Assembly (NCBI RefSeq): GCF_028583425.1
Contig: NC_072791.1
Span: forward strand, 16,635,868-16,699,867
DNA from: Eublepharis macularius
Taxonomy: Eukaryota > Chordata > Lepidosauria > Squamata > Eublepharidae
Reading direction: 5' to 3'
Length of the DNA stretch: 64,000 nt
Below are positions 11,008 to 22,115 of the stretch, in pieces. Both the position numbers and the translations under genes were made by a program. A model generated the notes under the pieces. That model was not told where the DNA came from. It did not search any database and saw nothing but the letters and a program-made list of their open reading frames with translations. Position 1 is the stretch's first letter. Every line of letters starts with the position of its first letter.

Positions 11008-11706
11008 GAGAAAATATTTACAAAATGTTTTATAGATGGCCTCTAACTCCTATTAAGATAGCTAAAATGTCTTTAAATATGTCAGATAAATGTTGGAAAT
11101 GCGACAATAACCCAGGTTCATATTATCATATGTGGTGGACATGTAAAAAAGCAACAGAGCTCTGGAAGATGGTACACAAAATGACTCAAAAGATACTTAA
11201 GATTTCATTGCCTTTGAAACCAGAACTCTTTTTATTAAACCATATGTTGGTTCCAGTTGATAAAAACCAAAAACATTTGATTTTGAATATAATCACAACA
11301 GCCAGGATACTATATGCGAAACTTTGGAAAACGACAGTCACCCCAACGCAAGAAAATCTGATTGAAAGGATTCTTGAGACAGCTGAAATGGATAAATTGT
11401 TGAGTTTATTGAAAGAGATGGACAATACAATATATAATGACATTTGGGACACATTCTATAGCTGGATACAGAGGAAATCTGAAGAAACCTAGCTTTTAGT
11501 TAGGATGAAGACTTTTATGGACATTATTTAAAATGAATGGAAAGATTTGCAAATAAGTGGCTGATCTGCAGAACACATTGAAGAAATATATTAGATTGTA
11601 CGGTGCAATGTATTAGCGATATATAATATGAATTTCTTTTCCCCATCCCCTATATTCTGTACCCCTTATCTTTTAGTAAAAAATAAAAAATTATATATAT
11701 AAAAAA
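11008..11706 (+). mobile_element. L1 LINE, 5'-truncated, ORF2 C-terminus and 3' UTR
   Basis: The frame at 11025-11492 encodes the C-terminal zinc-knuckle region of L1 ORF2 (CWKCDNN, YYHMWWTCKKATELWK), about 155 residues, still open to a stop. It is followed by a 3' UTR and an A-rich end. AGAACACAGTT occurs at 10997-11007 and 11707-11717, an 11-bp target duplication. Truncation plus duplication is typical of target-primed insertion. The open frame suggests moderate age. Confidence 0.88.
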
Positions 11707-11849
11707 AGAACACAGTTCAGCGGAGTGTTCTTGTCATTTGGTGTTTGGTTGTGTGTCCCAAACCACCTTCTGCTGTCTGTGATCTTTAGCCATTGCTGCA
11801 AACACCTCTGCATTTCTTTGTGGCAGTTCTCAGCGGTCCACTTTCTTTA

Positions 11850-11985
11850 TTTCTTTTCCCTCACTGCCCTCACCATCACTTGCCCACACTGCCCATATTC
11901 AATTTGTTGTCAAACCGCCCTGAGCCCGTCTGACGGGGAGGGCGGTCTAAAAATGTAATTAATTAAATAAATAAATAAATAAATC
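11850..11985 (+). mobile_element. L2-like LINE/SINE 3' tail
   Basis: AACCGCCCTGAGCCCGTCTG, then GGGAGGGCGGTCTAAAAAT and an (AAAT)n end. This is a shared 3' tail type that recurs at 20030-20195. Confidence 0.6.
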
Positions 11986-12021
11986 CTGCTTCAAAGACTG
12001 TTTTGCCAATGGCACCGATGT

Positions 12022-12242
12022 GATGATGTCGTAAACAAAATCAGTGGGGCACCACATCCAAAAAGATTGAACAGCAGCCTAGGTAAATGAAACCTGGGAC
12101 AGTGAGGGCAAAAAAGAAGAACGAAAGTGGTGTCCAGAAGCAGCAGTAAAGATAACAAAAGGATGTCAAACAGCGAAGAAATAATGAAGTTGGGTTAAGC
12201 CCACTTTAGTGGTGCCCCACTGATTGTGTTTACGACATCACC
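12022..12242. repeat. Inverted-repeat element, about 34-bp arms
   Basis: GTCGTAAACAAAATCAGTGG (inside 12022-12055) faces its complement at 12209-12242 with one or two mismatches, across about 150 bp of unrelated sequence. The ends do not match the other terminal patterns in the window. Confidence 0.55.
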
Positions 12243-13798
12243 TTAACCTTAATTAAGATTAAGCTCACCTTAATTTTTGGATAGTTGTGCCTTTAGGGTG
12301 AGTCAGATCATCAGAGATTCACTGTAGAGAACAGAATCACTGTGTGAGGAAGTTTAATACAGGTTTTTTCTATCCCTCCACTTGGCTGGTAGGATGTTAC
12401 CTCTCTCTGGAATTTCCAGACTGATAGCTACAAGCTGTTATTCATCACGGAACGAGAAAGGTAGAGTCGAATGTTCAGGGAAAGTGACATACACACAAAT
12501 TGAGTCATCACAGTGCCCTGTTGCCGAAATGGCAACAACAGCAGATTGGGAACGATTTTGTTTTCAGATGAAAACATCACACACACACACACGCCCATTC
12601 AGGTCGATGCTTTTAATAATTGCTACAGTTTCAGCTTGGAAAGCAATTTATTCCCTCCCTCGGTGGGGTGTCACGGATACACATGACGGTTACTGTATAT
12701 CACCAGGGTGAGTCCAAGGTGAGTCTAGACTATTTCCTGCCAGGTAACTATATTGCTTAACGGGTCCTTGTAACAGCAGACTGGAAAAACCCCAAGAAAT
12801 GAACCAGTCTCCACTCCCAGAATGGACAGCAAGCATTTCCCAGTACATCTTTCTCACTCACAGGTATTTGTGATATTTCTTAGGTCTTGGCCTGGGAATC
12901 TCCCGTTGCAAATCTGAATGGGACTTGTAACAATCCAGTCTAAGCAATTGCTTCCTTATGCAACAAGCCATTGGCCTCGTTTACACGTGGACCAGGGAGC
13001 AATCTGGTTCTAGGACAAATCATGCACACTCCAGCTTGGATCCAAATGAATGCTTTCAGGGGGCGTAAGGACTTCTACTTGCAAAGTGTGATTTCTCCCT
13101 CCCACAGCCTGAAATCATGTTCCATTTCTGCCAGCGACAGTATTTTGGGAGGCATTTTGGGCTGCTGTGGGATAGGAGAGGTGGGGGAAAGAAGGAACGA
13201 TGGGCGGAAGTCTTGGGATCCACAGAAGAGTTAATCTGGATCTAACCCTCTGATATGTATCCAGAGAACATGTGATGGAAATATTCCATGTGGACTCTTG
13301 TACCAGCAGAAGCCAAACTCACACCACTGCTGCCTTCTTTTCGACTTCTCCCTCTGTTGGTTTCTCTCCCTCTTTTCATTTCAATTTTAAGCTCCTTAAG
13401 CCAAGGACCCGTTTTGCTTATGTTACTCCACAAAGCACCATGTACGCTTAAGATACTAAGGAAGAAATCGAACTGTAGTTCGTATGATGTGAAACTTGGA
13501 GGATACCAGCTCCTGCCACAAGGTGCTCCTGAAGAGGGAAGAAGTGTCCCAAGAGGCAGGTGTTAGGAGGCAGACATGGTGGTAGCAGGGCCACAGCGGC
13601 AGCCTCACCCACAGGTGCATAGCAGTGGATGGTGGAACCTTATCCCAACAAGTGATGTCATCAGCTGAGCCAGCAGCCATGGTCCTGTGCCTCTGTCGCC
13701 CCCTCCTGACACTTTCTGGTAAGGGCAGAAAGTGCCCCTTCAGTGGCACTAAGTGGTAGGAGTTGGGATTCTTCCAGTAACCTGCTATGTGAATTGCT
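12243..13798. other. Unassigned stretch
   Basis: About 1.5 kb without a recognised gene or element, apart from a short (CA)n at about 12574-12592. Confidence 0.45.
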
Positions 13799-13922
13799 GC
13801 TGGAAGGAAGGAAGAACGAAAGAACGAAAGAACGAGAAAGAACGAGAAAGAACGAAAGAACGAAAGAACGAAAGAACGAAAGAACGAAAGAACGAAAGAA
13901 CGAAAGAAAGAAAGAAAGAAAG
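13799..13922 (+). repeat. Purine-rich microsatellite (GAAC/GAAA)n
   Basis: AAGAACGAAAGAACG-type units for about 120 bp, ending in pure GAAA. Open frames on both strands here (Lys-Glu-Arg or Leu-Ser-Phe) are artefacts. Confidence 0.95.
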
Positions 13923-14598
13923 ACTTGGAACCAGCAAAGAAATGCAGTATACTACTTTTCTACTTATCTTCTGGAAAGCAAGGAATATGCAGACCCAATT
14001 GTTCTTTTCTTTTGGCTGCCGCAAGCTCTAAAGCAGTACCTAGAGAGTGCCTTGCCTGCCCAGAGATTGTGCTTTCAAGATCCCCACTGGAACAGACAAA
14101 CAGAGGCAAAACTTCCTTGCCAAATTTTGGCTATTTAAGGAAAAGGTCAGTTACATGAATCCAAAGATGAGAGACGAAAGTGATCTCATCCTTCCAGGAT
14201 AATATCTAAATAGGCTGCAGCTATGACTCCATTTTATGACATGGGATGTAAGGCCAATCAAGACTCAATGCTGAAATGGTCACTGATTGGATCCACTGCT
14301 AATTTCCACGGATGGAAAGGATTCCTGTCCTCAGAGCATGACTTCCTTACCCACTCCCACTGCAGAGCAAAATGGCTCCTGAAAAGTTGATTCCAGAAGC
14401 TATCTAGAAACAGTAAGAGGGGAGAATCAGAGGTCTGCCGCAGCAGGGAGGAATCAGTGGGAATCGCCCACCCCTTTGTCCCTGGAAATCCTGCATGGGA
14501 TCCAATCCCAGTACCTGTAATTTACTGGCAAAATTACTGGATAAGTTCTTGGTGGACCATTGCCCTGGAGGGCCCCTTGTTGCCACATGCAAGCTAAA
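13923..14598. other. Unassigned stretch
   Basis: No recognisable gene or repeat. Confidence 0.4.
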
Positions 14599-15322
14599 CT
14601 AAGCGTCAAGCTACAAGTGACGCAGTCCACGTGGTGGTTCCGCACAAGTTTACTTGGGAAATGTAGTTGGAGACTCCTTCCCATAGCAACTGCGGGAGCA
14701 GTGAAGCTCCAGCTGCTCAGGTCCTCTCCTCTCCCCCATCTGCTCCTGGGCGCTGGGGGGCTCCGCGAGGAGGCTGAGCTGTGGTGTAGAGTCCCGGCTG
14801 GCTGGCAGCTGGGCTGTGGCAGTGGCGGGGCTGCTTCCTCCTGCCTGTCTGCCTGCTTTCCCTCCTCACTTGCAGGAGCTGGGGCTCCCATGCATGCAGT
14901 TGAACAGATGCACCTGCTGCAGGGCGAGGAGAACAGCGGTAGGGTGAGGATGGAGCCGGGCTGGTGCAGTGCTGCACTGTGCTCCCATGTCAGGAGGCAC
15001 CTGGCAACCATGTTCCGGCCCTGCACAGCTCCAGGGGGCCATGGGAGGAGGGGCACATGCCTTCCTCCGCTGTTTCTCCCTTGCAGCTGCCCATCCAGAA
15101 GGTACTACTGCACTCCCACCACTGCTGCCACCCCCCCCCCCACCAGGCCACACACACAAGCCACCACGCACAGGCACCGGGCGCATAAAGGGCAGCTGAA
15201 GCTTTGCCACCACAGCAGCTGCTACAGGAAGGAGGGAGTCTCCAACTAGACTTCCCAGCTAAACTTGCAGGGCCAATCAAGTGCACTTCACGTGAACTAT
15301 GTCACTTGTAGCTTGACTCTAA
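14599..15322. mobile_element. Large GC-rich member of the CAAGCTACAAGTGAC MITE group
   Basis: The left end has GTCAAGCTACAAGTGACG, the right end its complement GTCACTTGTAGCTTGAC. Subterminal GTAGTTGGAGACTCC is mirrored near 15235-15250. The interior is GC-rich, with open frames on both strands (14454-15056 minus, 14560-15249 plus) but no transposase motif. Much larger than its relatives of about 200 bp at 17458, 52018, 60739 and 63001. Confidence 0.6.
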
Positions 15323-15400
15323 GTAATATACCTAGGGAGGCCAGGTCTCCTTCTTTGGAAGGAGAGAGAGCCATTTTTGTCCACTGCTGTTCAACTGAAT

Positions 15401-15427
15401 AGTGTGTGTGTGTGTGTGGGGGGGGGG
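15401..15427 (+). repeat. (TG)n followed by a G run
   Basis: A short dinucleotide repeat running into ten guanines. Confidence 0.85.
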
Positions 15428-15774
15428 TATTGGTGTTGCACCAACATCATCATATCAGGTGACATTCTAGCATTTCCCCAAAACTCAGTGGTTAAACCAG
15501 AGCTTGGAGGGAATGCTAGAGCATTGCCCCATGCTATGACAGCACTTCTGGGTTGCCTTGGAGTAATATCACTGCATAGCCCCTCCCCAACCACAGTAAG
15601 TCTCTCTTTGGTTGCTGTCCTTGGCAACCCAACATAACCTGTTATCACTGCCATGTGGCTCAGCTTGTTCCAGGGCTGTTTTAACACCCCAGCCTACACC
15701 TGTCTGTCATTCAGATGTCTTTAGTCTTTCAAAGGTCCAAAGGAGTGGCCAATGTGGCATTCGGACATGCCACA

Positions 15775-15900
15775 GATGTAATAAGGTGTTAAGACAATCT
15801 AATAAATGCTGGAAGTGCAGGTGGAGAAATACAGATCTATATCATGTGGTATATGCTTGCTTGGGAATTTGGCAATTTGGAAATGATGAAAGGACCAGAA
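15775..15900 (+). mobile_element. L1 ORF2 zinc-knuckle fragment
   Basis: Translates as NKCWKCRWRNTDLYHVVYAC, the CxxC...H....C knuckle of L1 ORF2, comparable to CWKCDNN...YYHMWWTC at 11085-11150. Only about 40 codons are recognisable. Confidence 0.6.
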
Positions 15901-16136
15901 TCGATACCATTGATTTAAATGCCAGCTTTAAGTACCTAGATATTTAAATCTGGTATTTAAGTATCTCTTGGATGCGATGATATTCCAGTCACCTTGAGTT
16001 TGAACAAGGGGAGCTGTGAGCATTGATACAGGGCAGCCCTTGCAGCTAAATGAGGCAGCATCCCTAATAGACTTTCAGATTTTACAATTTTGGCAGAACT
16101 TGAATGCTGTTTATATGGGGCACAAAACTACATGAT

Positions 16137-16800
16137 GGTGGAGAGTGCCATTAAGTCATAGCTGACTTGTGGCAACCCCTGGTGGGGTATTTATGGGAAG
16201 AGATTAACACAGGTGGTTTTCCATTGCCTGCCTCTGCAACCCTGGTCTTTGTTGGAGGTCTCCCATATATAATGGGCATGGATGTGAGGGCGATTTGGCT
16301 GCAACATCTGTCACCCCATTGATTGCCAGGGTTGTTGTAATGGGCATGAACTGAAATATGAACCAAAGTTCATCATGAACCAGGCTGTTTTTTTGGTTTG
16401 CGAACCGGCAGTTCACCAGAGCTCATTTCTGACAAACTGTGACGAACTACTATGATTTTTAGAGCAGTTAATTTGGTTCATTTTTCGGTTTGTCACTGCA
16501 AACAGCCTGGCGCCGATCAATCAGTTTCCTAGGCAATGGGTGGAGGGGCTTTCTGCAGACCTTCTGCTGCCCTGGAAGTGACATATTCATGAACCAAATG
16601 AAGTGGTTTGCGAACCGGACAATTTCATACTGGTTTGTTGTTCGTGGTTCGTGAAATGCAACGAACCACGAACCGCAACGAACCGCCATTTTCCAGTTTG
16701 TGCCCACCTCTAGCCACCCATCAAATTACTAACCATGGCCAACCCTGCTTAGCAGCTAAGATCTGATGAGACCAGACTTGTCTAGGCTATCCAGGTCAGG
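16137..16800 (-). mobile_element. 5S-derived SINE, split by a hAT element
   Basis: The tail and body lie at 16137-16266 and the 5S-like head (complement of CTTAGCTGCTAAGCAGGG-type sequence) at 16713-16800. The halves rejoin when 16267-16712 is removed. Confidence 0.72.
16267..16712. mobile_element. Non-autonomous hAT-like transposon inside a 5S-SINE
   Basis: The right end TGCCCACCTCTA and left TATAATGGGCATG fit the TAGAGATGGGC terminal pattern of the 6421-7465 element. Flanks GTCTCCCAT and GCCACCCAT suggest a decayed target duplication. The interior is rich in GAACC/GGTTC. Confidence 0.6.
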
Positions 16801-17457
16801 ACGCAAAACTACATAGAGAACATTAATATGATCTGGTTATACTTTCTTGAACTATGGGTTAGAGATATAAAATATTCAGAAATCTTGAAATGACAGGAAT
16901 TTCCCCCCTGTTTGTTTCCCCTTTTTTCCTCATTGGATGACCTTTGGCCGGCCACTGTTTCTGAGCATAGCCTACCTAATAGGGATGTTGTGAAATACAA
17001 GGGGGGGGTGAAGGGTACTGTCTTGTGTACCTTGGAGGAAGGGTTGGATAAAAAATAATACTTGGAGAAGAAGAGGAAGATCTTTATGGTGAACAGATAT
17101 ACATGCATAATTAAGCATATATTTGTTTTTAGTCATTTATTCGCTATGATCTGCCAGGTCAACACCTTTTCTGGGATGCTAGGCTCCTCCAGATCATGAA
17201 TGGTCCACAATAAACATTAGAGATGCTGTGAATTTCATTGAAAATGTGTTCAACGATCAAACTGAATGTGTCCAACTGTGATGACCCCCAAAAGGATGAG
17301 CTGCCAAGCCAGTGTGAACTCACTCTTGCTGATATGGCCCAGTGCCCTGAAACGGCGCAAAAGTTGTGACAAGCCCCTTATCAGATGCTGGCAATCCCAG
17401 GGTGGGAAGGTGAGCAACTGTCTCGCCACCTACATCCATGAGAATGGCAGCAAGACT
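16801..17457. other. Unassigned stretch
   Basis: No family recognised. A short frame at 17266-17484 shows no domain. Confidence 0.4.
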
Positions 17458-17695
17458 CAGAGCGGGACCACAAGTGATGCCTGACACAGGTTGGACACTA
17501 GTCAGCTTCCCTCAAGTTTTGATGGGGAATGTAGGCGTCCTGGTCTCGCAGCTTGGCTCTCTGACTGCTGTCCAATGGACTTTTCAACTGTCACTTGCCC
17601 AACATTCCGCCAAGCTGCCTACATTTCCCATCAAAACTTGAGGGAAGCTGGCAAGTGTCCAACCTGTGTCAGGCGTCACTTGTGGTCCCTCTCTC
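17458..17695. mobile_element. Palindromic hAT-like MITE (ACAAGTGAYGCCTGACACAG)
   Basis: Inverted ends around GGGACCACAAGTGATGCC. The subterminal GGTTGGACAC and TTGATGGGGAATGTAGGC blocks are mirrored on the right side. Same group as 52018-52250, 60739-60944 and 63001-63199, with a GGGACCAC variant of the tip. Confidence 0.65.
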
Positions 17696-18540
17696 AGGCT
17701 GCACCTCCCCACCAAATGTCCAGTACCCTGATAGAGCACCTGGCAGAGTGTGAAAGCCTGGGGAACTCACCGTTCCATATTGGATGAAGGCAACCACCAT
17801 GCCTCCAAAAACCCCAGTCCTTTACCTCGCCTTATCACCCAGCTGCAACGTGGCCCGCTGGGAAGTCTGGCAAGCTCCTTTTTGATTGCCACTGAATGAC
17901 ATGAAAACCTGCAGAGCAGGTTGGCATCAGGTTTTCAAAACAACATGTAAAAAATGCTGTGACCCAAAACAGATTGCAAGCCCATTCATGTTGCTAAAGA
18001 GTACTTAGACAAATGCTAAATGGTAGAAAGGTTTATTTATGACCAATTTATATGATTTGGAACTAATTTAACAGTCTATTTAACCAATTTCCTACTGATT
18101 AGAGCAGTGGCAAAGCAAAGAGAAGGGGAAAGTAGAAATCAGTCAGTCCATGGGAGCGTATGCCTGTGCAAACCGCAATTGCACTACACTGCACTGGTCA
18201 GAAGGACTATGTGAAGCAACCCTCTAAATAGCCATAAACAGCCATAAATCAGCACCCTGTTCATAAGTGGCAACAAATAGGTCGTAAGCCTGTGTTGGAA
18301 CATCCTCCACAAACATTAGGATCAAGACATTCCAGTTTCAACTATTTTCAGGGTGGAGTTTCCAGAATTCAAATAGACAGTCAGTGGGCTGGCTGTTCCA
18401 TTCCTGCTTCCTTATTGTAATGACTCCAGTTACAGTCCAGTGAGAATGTGCTTGTGTTTACATGTGGTTGCTACTAATGCAGGGCTCTTGTGCTGAGAGT
18501 ATTTTGCTCTTGCTCACCACTAAGGGAGGGAAGGCTCCAT
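17696..18540. other. Unassigned stretch
   Basis: No recognisable gene or repeat. Confidence 0.4.
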
Positions 18541-19460
18541 GATATAGCCTAAGCAAGGGTCAGTTCTTGGATGGGGGACCACCAAGGAAGAGTCTGCAGA
18601 AGGCGGCAATGACAAACCACCTCTGCTTCTCACCTGCCTTGAGAAAACATGAGAGGTTGCCATAAGTTGGTTATGACTAGACATGGGCATGAATGGGGAA
18701 AAAAAACGGAACACCCTGTTCGTCGTTCGGTGCCATCCACGAACAACGAACAATGAACATGGACGAACGTGAAGTGTTCCTGGACATGTTCGTTGTTCAT
18801 GGGGGCCAGAACCACCCCCATCCCAAATCCCCCACTTAGCCCCCCTCCCCTCAAACCCACTTACCTGGCCCTTTAAAGATCCCTTTAAACTATCAGCTGG
18901 CAGGCAGAGGGGGGATTCCCCCCTGCCACCTGCCAGCTGATAGTTTAAAGGGCCCTGTCTTGGCAAAAACAGCAGTGTCTGCTGGCAGCTACTTTGAGGG
19001 GTTACCAACTGACCTTCCCAATGTCCAATACCCACCAAATTTGCAGGGGACATAGTCCGCACTGTCCTCTAAAGAACCCCCCAAGTTTCAGAGCTATTGC
19101 ACCCCGGGAAAGGTATGATCCATGGGTCTCCCCATTGGCTGTCATTTTCTCTTCACAGTGGCAAAGATGGGACTCTCTGCTGGAAGTACTTTGAAGGGTT
19201 AAAGCCAGAAGGAAAGGCCGGAGTTCAGACAGAGTTCAATCCCTGCCTCTGGTTGACAAGGAGATTGATTGCAGGTGCCAGACTGTCTGGCTTGATGAAC
19301 GGCTGCCAAAGGCAACGAACGAGGCTTGCAACGACCACCTGTTCATTTAGAATGGGGCATCACGAACAGCTTGTTTGCGAACAGCAGATTGGGCTGTTCG
19401 TGGTTTTTTTCTGTTCGTAATACTGTTCATGCCCATATCTAGTTATGACTTATGACACAT
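18541..19460 (+). mobile_element. 5S-derived SINE, 5'-truncated and split
   Basis: CTTGGATGGGGGACCACCAA (5S-like), then GACAAACCACCTCTG and GCCATAAGTTGGTTATGAC up to 18677. The tail continues after 19449. It is split by the hAT element at 18678-19441. Confidence 0.68.
18678..19441. mobile_element. Non-autonomous hAT-like transposon, 764 bp
   Basis: Termini are TAGACATGGGCATGAA and TTCATGCCCATATCTA, with a perfect 8-bp target duplication GTTATGAC (18670-18677 and 19442-19449). The interior has clustered GTTCGT/ACGAAC and a CTATCAGCTGGCAGGC block shared with 44157-45040. No transposase frame. Confidence 0.85.
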
Positions 19461-19724
19461 ATGTACATAACTAGCAAGCCCTTGAGCATAGACAAATGCA
19501 ATTACAGGATTTTATGACAATCGGGATTTTATTATTGTATTTATGAAAATAATTAACAAAGATGAGAAAAGGCTTAGCCTCAACTATTTTCTTCTAAATA
19601 ATGTAGCCTCAATCTAGGCCCATTCCATACAAAATAGCTGCCTTGTGAAGACCACTTGCGTCAGCCTCTATTTTTATTTATTTGTTTGTTTATCATCTGC
19701 CCCCTATTAATGCAGTCACCAGAT

Positions 19725-19966
19725 CAGGGCTTTTTTTCAGCTGGAACACGGTGGAACGGATTCTGGAACCTCTTGAAAATGGTCACATGGCTGGTGGCCC
19801 CGCCCCCTGATCTCCAGACCGAGGGGAGTTTATGCCATGGTGCAGAGGACAATCTAAACTCCCCTCTGTCTGGAGATCAGGGGGTGGGGCCACCAGCCAT
19901 GTGACCATCTTCTCCGAGGGCAACCCACTGAGTTCCACCACCTCTTTTCCCAGAAAAAAATCCCTG
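19725..19966. mobile_element. Palindromic hAT MITE (CAGGGCTTTTTTTCAG), 242 bp
   Basis: Ends CAGGGCTTTTTTTCAG and CAGAAAAAAATCCCTG. Perfect 8-bp target duplication CACCAGAT (19717-19724, 19967-19974). Long inner palindrome around TGATCTCCAGAC. Related copies at 34496-34800 and 55474-55709. Confidence 0.88.
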
Positions 19967-20029
19967 CACCAGATTATTATCAACTGTGGCCCCACCCCTT
20001 CTGTTGTGCTTGTTTATATAATAATTGGG

Positions 20030-20195
20030 GAATTGGAGGGGGGCCACCATCTGAAATGCTGTTTGCATGTATTTATGGTTGTTTTTTTGGTTTTTAACTG
20101 TATTTATATGTTTTAATGCCTATTGAACATTTTATTGTAACCCGCCCTGAGCCTGTTCGTGGGGAGGGAGGGCTATAAAGCGAATCAATCAATCA
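20030..20195 (+). mobile_element. L2-like LINE 3' tail
   Basis: TTATTGTAACCCGCCCTGAG, then GGGGAGGGAGGGCTATAAA and a short (ATCA)n end, matching the tail class at 11850-11985. Confidence 0.55.
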
Positions 20196-20512
20196 TTTAT
20201 TTTATCTAATTTATAACCTGCTTTCCCCACAATTGGGTTCAATTGGTTACTGCCTCATAGATTTCCATTGGGCCACCAGGGGCAATCATTGTGGCTGAAG
20301 ATGGATTCAGCAGCAAGAACCAGATGGTTTGTTTTATGCATTTGTTTACAGCACAAGTTGAGCACCTTTCCACTTAGGTCCCAAAGCAGTTAAGAAAATA
20401 AAATAACGATAAAACTATTATTAATGTTATCAATAGTTTTATTATTAAAGTTTTATTGTAATAGTTTTATTATTCATAGCATTAATAAAATCAAAACAGT
20501 AAAGCAATAAAC

Positions 20513-20735
20513 CCAGTAGTGGTTATAGTGTTGGACTAGAATTTGGGAAGCTTAGGTTCAAATCTTTGCTCTGCCATAAAAACTCACTGGGAAAACTTGG
20601 GCTGATCACACTCTTTCAGCCTGACCAACCTCATAGGGTTGTTCTTAGGATAAAATGGAAGAAAGAAAAATGATGTAAGCCACTTTGGGTCCCCATTGAG
20701 AAGAAAGGCGGGGTATAAAAACAAACAAACAAAAC
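20513..20735 (+). mobile_element. tRNA-headed SINE (family D)
   Basis: Head AGTGGTTATAGTGTTGGACT with B box GGTTCAAATC. The body has CAACCTCATAGGGTTGTT and the tail TTTGGGTCCCCATTGAGAAG then GGCGGGGTATAAA with (CAAA)n. Same family as the split copies at 24998-25470, 28140-28850 and 51984-52455. Confidence 0.8.
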
Positions 20736-21679
20736 ACAGATAACTATAAAATTAATAGAGATATACAGAGATGTTCTTTTTTGTTTATTTTTTCTTTTCA
20801 TGTTTTCATCAGTTTTTGTTGCTAGTGCTCACAGTTTGTTTCTTTGATGGCATTTCTACAGTGTTTTATCTCAATTTGTATGTCACTGTTATGCAACCAA
20901 TGGGAGGAGGCAATCTTAATCTTAATGATTTCTATTGAATTTCTTTAGTCATATAAAAGAAGCTGAAGTTTTGTCCCAAGCAGGGAGAACTCATGTTAGA
21001 ATCTGGAATGCTGAAATCATTCCGTGGTCTTGGCCACGGAATGTGGTAACATCCCTAAATGTCGTCTTAAGACAATGGTAGTCCTTGCTTTTATGGACTC
21101 CAGAAAGCAAATAAAATCTGTGCAAACAATCAGTTCAAAAGGAACTCCTTTCGGGCATGGGACAAAATCTCCAAAGACATCTCAAGACAGGAAAGATGGG
21201 CATTTAGAGGCACTTTTACAGCATGTTTATATTACAGTTTATTTATTCTAATCTACAAAACTTAATGCAAAGCCCTTGCTTGCATTTTACATTTGCATGA
21301 AACCCACACACCTTAATTTCCTTCTCTGCTCAACCCTTCAAACATAGAAGAACAATACCAAATAGAAAATAAATCTGCCATGGATGTAATTTTTATTCTC
21401 TCTGCTCTTTCTCAATTTCCTTTATTATCTTGTAACATAGATGTTCTTTGATATGGTTCCTTTCTGTCCACTGCTCACTCATTTTACTAAAACTGAGGCT
21501 CAGGTATTTAAGAAGACGTTGTGTATCTGTTGGTCTTGCTATTTTGACATGAACTTCTTTGCATAAACTAGGTAGCTGCCAAAACATACATGTTAGGGCC
21601 AGATTTGTTTTGGTCTCAGGATGCATCCATTTCCCCCCTTATCCTAATGTATCCCTCATTTATCCTAATTAATCCAGAC
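20736..21679. other. Unassigned stretch with one unidentified minus-strand frame
   Basis: A 77-codon minus frame at 21393-21626 (containing EVHVKIARPTDTQRLLKYLS) looks less random than its neighbours and could be a mobile-element relic. I cannot name its family. Confidence 0.35.
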
Positions 21680-22115
21680 TTTGGTATTCCCCATTACTAT
21701 GTATGGATGTGGAAGTTAGACCGTGAAGAAAACTGACAGGAAGAAAATTGATTCATTTGAAATGTGCTGGAGGAGAGTTTTGTGGATACCACGGTTGGCC
21801 AAAAAGACAAATAAGTGAGTTCTAGATCGAATCAAGCCTGAATTCTCCCTAGAAGCTAAAATGACAAAACTGAGGCTATCGTACTTTGGTCACATAATGA
21901 GAAGGCAAGACTTGCTGGAAAAGTCAATAATGCTAGGAAAAGTGGAAGGCAGTAGGAAAAGAGGAAGACCTAAAACAAGACGGCTTGACTCAATCGTAGA
22001 AGCCACATCCTCCAGTTTGCAGGATCTGAGCAAGTCTGTTAATGATAGGACTTTTTGATGGTCTTTCCTTCATAGGGTCAGCATAGGTCGGAGGCAACTT
22101 GATAGCACATAACAC
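21680..22115 (+). mobile_element. BovB (RTE) LINE 3' end
   Basis: Translates as LRLSYFGHIMRRQDLLEKSI, then MLGKVEGSRKRGRPKTRRLD, the conserved C-terminal block of BovB/RTE. The 3' tail has AGGTCGGAGGCAACTTGATA and short ACACA repeats. 5'-truncated. Confidence 0.85.

Noticed and set aside
14454-15249. Long open frames on both strands (200 codons minus, 229 codons plus).
   Set aside because: They overlap within GC-rich sequence bounded by MITE termini, show no domain, and favour compositional residues (Pro, Ser, Cys, Ala).
17266-17484. Possible processed gene fragment upstream of the MITE at 17458.
   Set aside because: No family recognised and no poly(A) or flanking duplication found.
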